Origin: Candidatus Goldiibacteriota bacterium HGW-Goldbacteria-1 | Lineage (GTDB): Bacteria > Oederibacteriota > PGYV01 | Direction of reading: 5' to 3' | DNA length: 17,279 nucleotides | Assembly: GCA_002839855.1 (NCBI GenBank) | Contig: PGYV01000010.1 | Coordinates: 1 to 17,279 of the forward strand | Shown here: in pieces, positions 15,760-17,279 of the stretch | Layout of the letters: every line of letters starts with the position of its first letter | How positions within the stretch are numbered: the stretch's first letter is position 1 | Program-made: the position numbers and the translations under genes | The notes under the pieces: model-generated | Databases searched by the model: none | What the model was told of the DNA's origin: nothing | Seen by the model: only the letters and a program-made list of their open reading frames with translations

Positions 15760-16731
15760 CTATTTTTCAACAGCTATTTTTTCAATTACAATTATTATTA
15801 CCGCACCCGCCGCCATAATTAAAAATGCTATGGCTGTTTCCGCGCTTAATTCAGGCATATTCCACTGATAGCCCGCCACAACTTCCTTGCCCTTGCGCAT
15901 GATTACCTGCCCAAGCGAATCAAGTTTAGGTATGGCCGTTTTCCAGGGCCAGATAAGAAGCAGTGAACCCGCTATAAAACCGGTAAGGGTTGCAATAGTA
16001 CCGTCTTTAAATTTTTTCATTATCCACGATATAATATGCGCAAAAGCGATAATACCCACAACACATCCCAGCGCAAAAGGTATTAATACCGCTAAATTCA
16101 TTTCACTTATACCCTTAATTACAACAAGTTCATAATTACCCATAAGTATAAGGACAAACGAGCCTGAAATTCCGGGCAGTACCATACTGCATATTGCCAC
16201 CACTCCGCATAGAAAAACATAAAGAAAATTAGCATTTTCAGAACCGGGAGAAATAAGCGAAATAACAACCGCAACAGCGGCGCCCACTACAAACATAATC
16301 CATATGGTTGCTTTCCATTTAGAAACTGTTTTACCCACATAATAAATTGAAGCCAGAATAAGCCCAAAGAAAAACGCCCATATATAAACAGGGTAATTGG
16401 CAAACAGATATTTAAAAAGTTTTGCCACGGAAATTATGGCAACAGCCATACCCGTGCCCATTGCGGCTAAAAACATAAAATCCACACGGGCGGCAAACCC
16501 TTTAAAATCGCCTTTAAGAAGCAGTTTTACGGCTTTTATATCAAAAGATTTTATAGCGTTTATAAGCCTTTCAAATACCCCCACTATTACAGCAAGCGTT
16601 CCGCCGGATACTCCCGGAATTACATTTGCAACGCCGATTGAAACGCCTTTTAAAGCGTTAACAATGAATTCATTAACTGCATTATTACCCTTCTTTTTTT
16701 CCGTTTCATTAATTTTTGTTTTTTTCTTCAC
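15760..16731 (-). CDS. popT: DUF368/PopT-type polyprenyl-phosphate transporter
   Basis: 323 residues with about eight hydrophobic segments after a Lys-rich cytoplasmic N-terminus (1-20). The DUF368 hallmark [13 protein letters not shown] (33-45) is present, and a second related turn [15 protein letters not shown] occurs near 183-197, as expected of an inverted-repeat membrane fold. Known family role: returning undecaprenyl phosphate from the outer to the inner leaflet for envelope polymer synthesis. The start is GTG at 16731, with GGGGG 4 nt upstream; a TGA in frame lies six codons further up and no early in-frame ATG exists. It lies 75 bp after the tRNA and 11 bp before glyQ. No separate convincing promoter was seen, so transcription probably comes from the tRNA promoters. 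Confidence 0.9.
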   Translation of the reverse strand: MKKKTKINETEKKKGNNAVNEFIVNALKGVSIGVANVIPGVSGGTLAVIVGVFERLINAIKSFDIKAVKLLLKGDFKGFAARVDFMFLAAMGTGMAVAIISVAKLFKYLFANYPVYIWAFFFGLILASIYYVGKTVSKWKATIWIMFVVGAAVAVVISLISPGSENANFLYVFLCGVVAICSMVLPGISGSFVLILMGNYELVVIKGISEMNLAVLIPFALGCVVGIIAFAHIISWIMKKFKDGTIATLTGFIAGSLLLIWPWKTAIPKLDSLGQVIMRKGKEVVAGYQWNMPELSAETAIAFLIMAAGAVIIIVIEKIAVEK

Positions 16732-16805
16732 AGATCCCCCGATTTTTCAGAACAGCTTCGTATTCTTAATTGAACATTTTTTATAACAAATAAAACAAAT
16801 ATTAA

Positions 16806-16881
16806 TGGTGGAGCAGATCGGGATCGAACCGACGACCCTCAGACTGCCAGCCTGATGCTCTCCCAGCTGAGCTACTGCCCC
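16806..16881 (-). tRNA. tRNA-Ala (anticodon GGC)
   Basis: All four arms fold: acceptor GGGGCAG/CTGCTCC, D-arm GCTC-AGCTGGGA-GAGC, anticodon stem TCAGG/TCTGA with loop CTGGCAG (anticodon GGC), variable GGGTC, T-arm GTCGG-TTCGATC-CCGAT. The G3-U70 wobble pair, the identity element for alanyl-tRNA synthetase, is present. A73 and the CCA end are encoded (16809-16806). It reads GCC and GCU codons. Length is 73 nt plus CCA. It sits between tandem promoters and the DUF368 gene. Confidence 0.97.
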
Positions 16882-16894
16882 ACCTGATCCGGGA

Positions 16895-16923
16895 TTTAAA
16901 AATTCAAACCTTTTCATTGTCAA
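16895..16923 (-). promoter_or_regulatory. Proximal tRNA-Ala promoter
   Basis: TTGACA (16923-16918), 17-bp spacer, TTTAAA (16900-16895), followed by a GC-rich CCCGG discriminator. Transcription would begin about 7 nt before the mature tRNA end. A GC-rich discriminator is typical of stable-RNA promoters under growth-rate control. The -10 is a weaker match than in the distal promoter. Confidence 0.55.
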
Positions 16924-16967
16924 ATACCGATTTTTACAGGCATTTCTTTAAAAAAATAAGTTAAAGT

Positions 16968-16996
16968 ATAGTATATTTTCACGGCATAAATGTCAA
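16968..16996 (-). promoter_or_regulatory. Distal tRNA-Ala promoter
   Basis: TTGACA (16996-16991), 17-bp spacer, TACTAT (16973-16968). A strong sigma70-type match about 80 bp upstream of the tRNA. The 8-bp repeat array starts 12 bp upstream of its -35 box, in the place of an UP element. Confidence 0.7.
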
Positions 16997-17007
16997 GCGC
17001 AATTTGG

Positions 17008-17087
17008 AGGCTTGGAAGCTTAGATGCTTGGAAGCTTGGAGGCTTGGAAGCTTGGAGGCTTGGAGGCTTAGAAGCTTGGAGGCTTGG
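17008..17087. repeat. Ten-unit 8-bp tandem repeat, A(A/G)GCTTGG
   Basis: Ten contiguous 8-mers: mostly AGGCTTGG and AAGCTTGG, with AAGCTTAG, ATGCTTGG and AGGCTTAG variants. Because 8 is not a multiple of 3, all frames cycle through the same 8-residue pattern, which makes spurious LEAWRLGS-like and QASKLPSL-like frames on both strands. No gene is supported here. Confidence 0.95.
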
Positions 17088-17102
17088 CGGACAGGAAGAG
17101 CA

Positions 17103-17126
17103 GAGGGTCGGAGGGTCGGAGGGTCG
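17103..17126. repeat. Three-unit 8-bp tandem repeat, GAGGGTCG
   Basis: GAGGGTCG occurs three times perfectly in a row, 15 bp after the A(A/G)GCTTGG array and with the same period but a different unit. A shorter pair of AAATTGGA units (17165-17180) follows further on. Confidence 0.9.
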
Positions 17127-17279
17127 GAAGCAAAGACAAAAACAAAACAAATACCGAAAATTCGAAATTGGAAAATTGGAAGGGCAAACACAAACATAAA
17201 ACAGGGCTTGGGTGTGTTTTTTCAGTATGCGCCGCCCTAACCTGCTGTGTATCCGGCAGGAGCGGTTTAATGCATCGCC
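17127..17279. other. Right-edge intergenic DNA with a short hairpin
   Basis: A-rich DNA (17127-17160), the AAATTGGA pair (17165-17180), then an imperfect hairpin at 17232-17265: CCGC with GCGG outside and CCTGC with GCAGG inside, with an asymmetric internal loop. The T-run lies on the wrong side for a terminator in either direction. A frame open to the edge begins at ATG 17228 on the plus strand but has no ribosome-binding site. I call no gene. Confidence 0.4.

Noticed and set aside
16920-17240. Four frames with LEAWRLGS-like or QASKLPSL-like products
   Set aside because: An 8-bp period yields the same 8-residue pattern in every frame on both strands; no start site or domain supports translation.
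17228-17279. Integron attC-like site suggested by CCTAAC and GCGGTTTAATGC
   Set aside because: The two outer boxes do not match the core-site consensus and do not pair with each other; no integrase or cassette is visible.

Overview
The window looks like a bacterial chromosome segment from a poorly characterised Gram-negative-type lineage. Every supported gene and the single tRNA lie on the minus strand, so the map reads right to left. Housekeeping genes (glyQ, glyS, trxA, tRNA-Ala) sit beside large secreted proteins whose linkers are long runs of Thr-X-Thr. Linkers of this style are frequent in candidate phyla recovered from metagenomes (Goldbacteria/Firestonebacteria-like groups). That placement is an impression from style, not a demonstrated assignment.

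Right part (about 17279-11205): the right edge holds low-complexity DNA made of several arrays with an 8-bp period. Just inside it are two tandem sigma70-type promoters, then tRNA-Ala(GGC) with an encoded CCA end. A tightly packed set of genes follows: a DUF368/PopT-type polyprenyl-phosphate transporter, glyQ, glyS (overlapping glyQ by one base), thioredoxin, and a CPA2 cation/proton antiporter. I see no good terminator or separate promoter between the tRNA and the transporter, so this may be one transcript.

Middle part (11204-7076): a promoter just upstream of the ATPase start begins a second operon. It contains a P2-type cation-transporting ATPase, a membrane diguanylate cyclase whose start overlaps the ATPase stop (ATGA), and a small protein that resembles the second half of a MoxR-like AAA+ core without Walker A. 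Ion transport, c-di-GMP synthesis and a degenerate AAA+ protein are therefore linked on one transcript.

Left part (7075-1): three exported, modular proteins lie in tandem. The 668-residue protein has a signal peptide, two DUF11-type domains and a Thr-rich linker. The 520-residue protein has an Ig-like, a CBM3-like and a DUF11-type domain. The third runs off the left edge (at least 960 residues) and has a CBM3-like domain, a lectin-like jelly-roll domain and two Thr-rich linkers, the second over 450 residues long with a 56-residue (168-bp) internal tandem repeat. The first two genes each have their own promoter, TTGACA-17 bp-TAAAAT; the third follows the second by 22-43 bp depending on start. 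No catalytic domain was recognised in the three, so a cell-surface or polysaccharide-binding role is the best inference.

No CRISPR array, insertion sequence, phage gene or rRNA was seen. The most interesting items are the degenerate AAA+ protein in the pump/cyclase operon, the repeated islands inside the Thr-rich linker, the hairpin over the start codon of the giant secreted gene, and the 8-bp-period DNA abutting the tRNA promoter.
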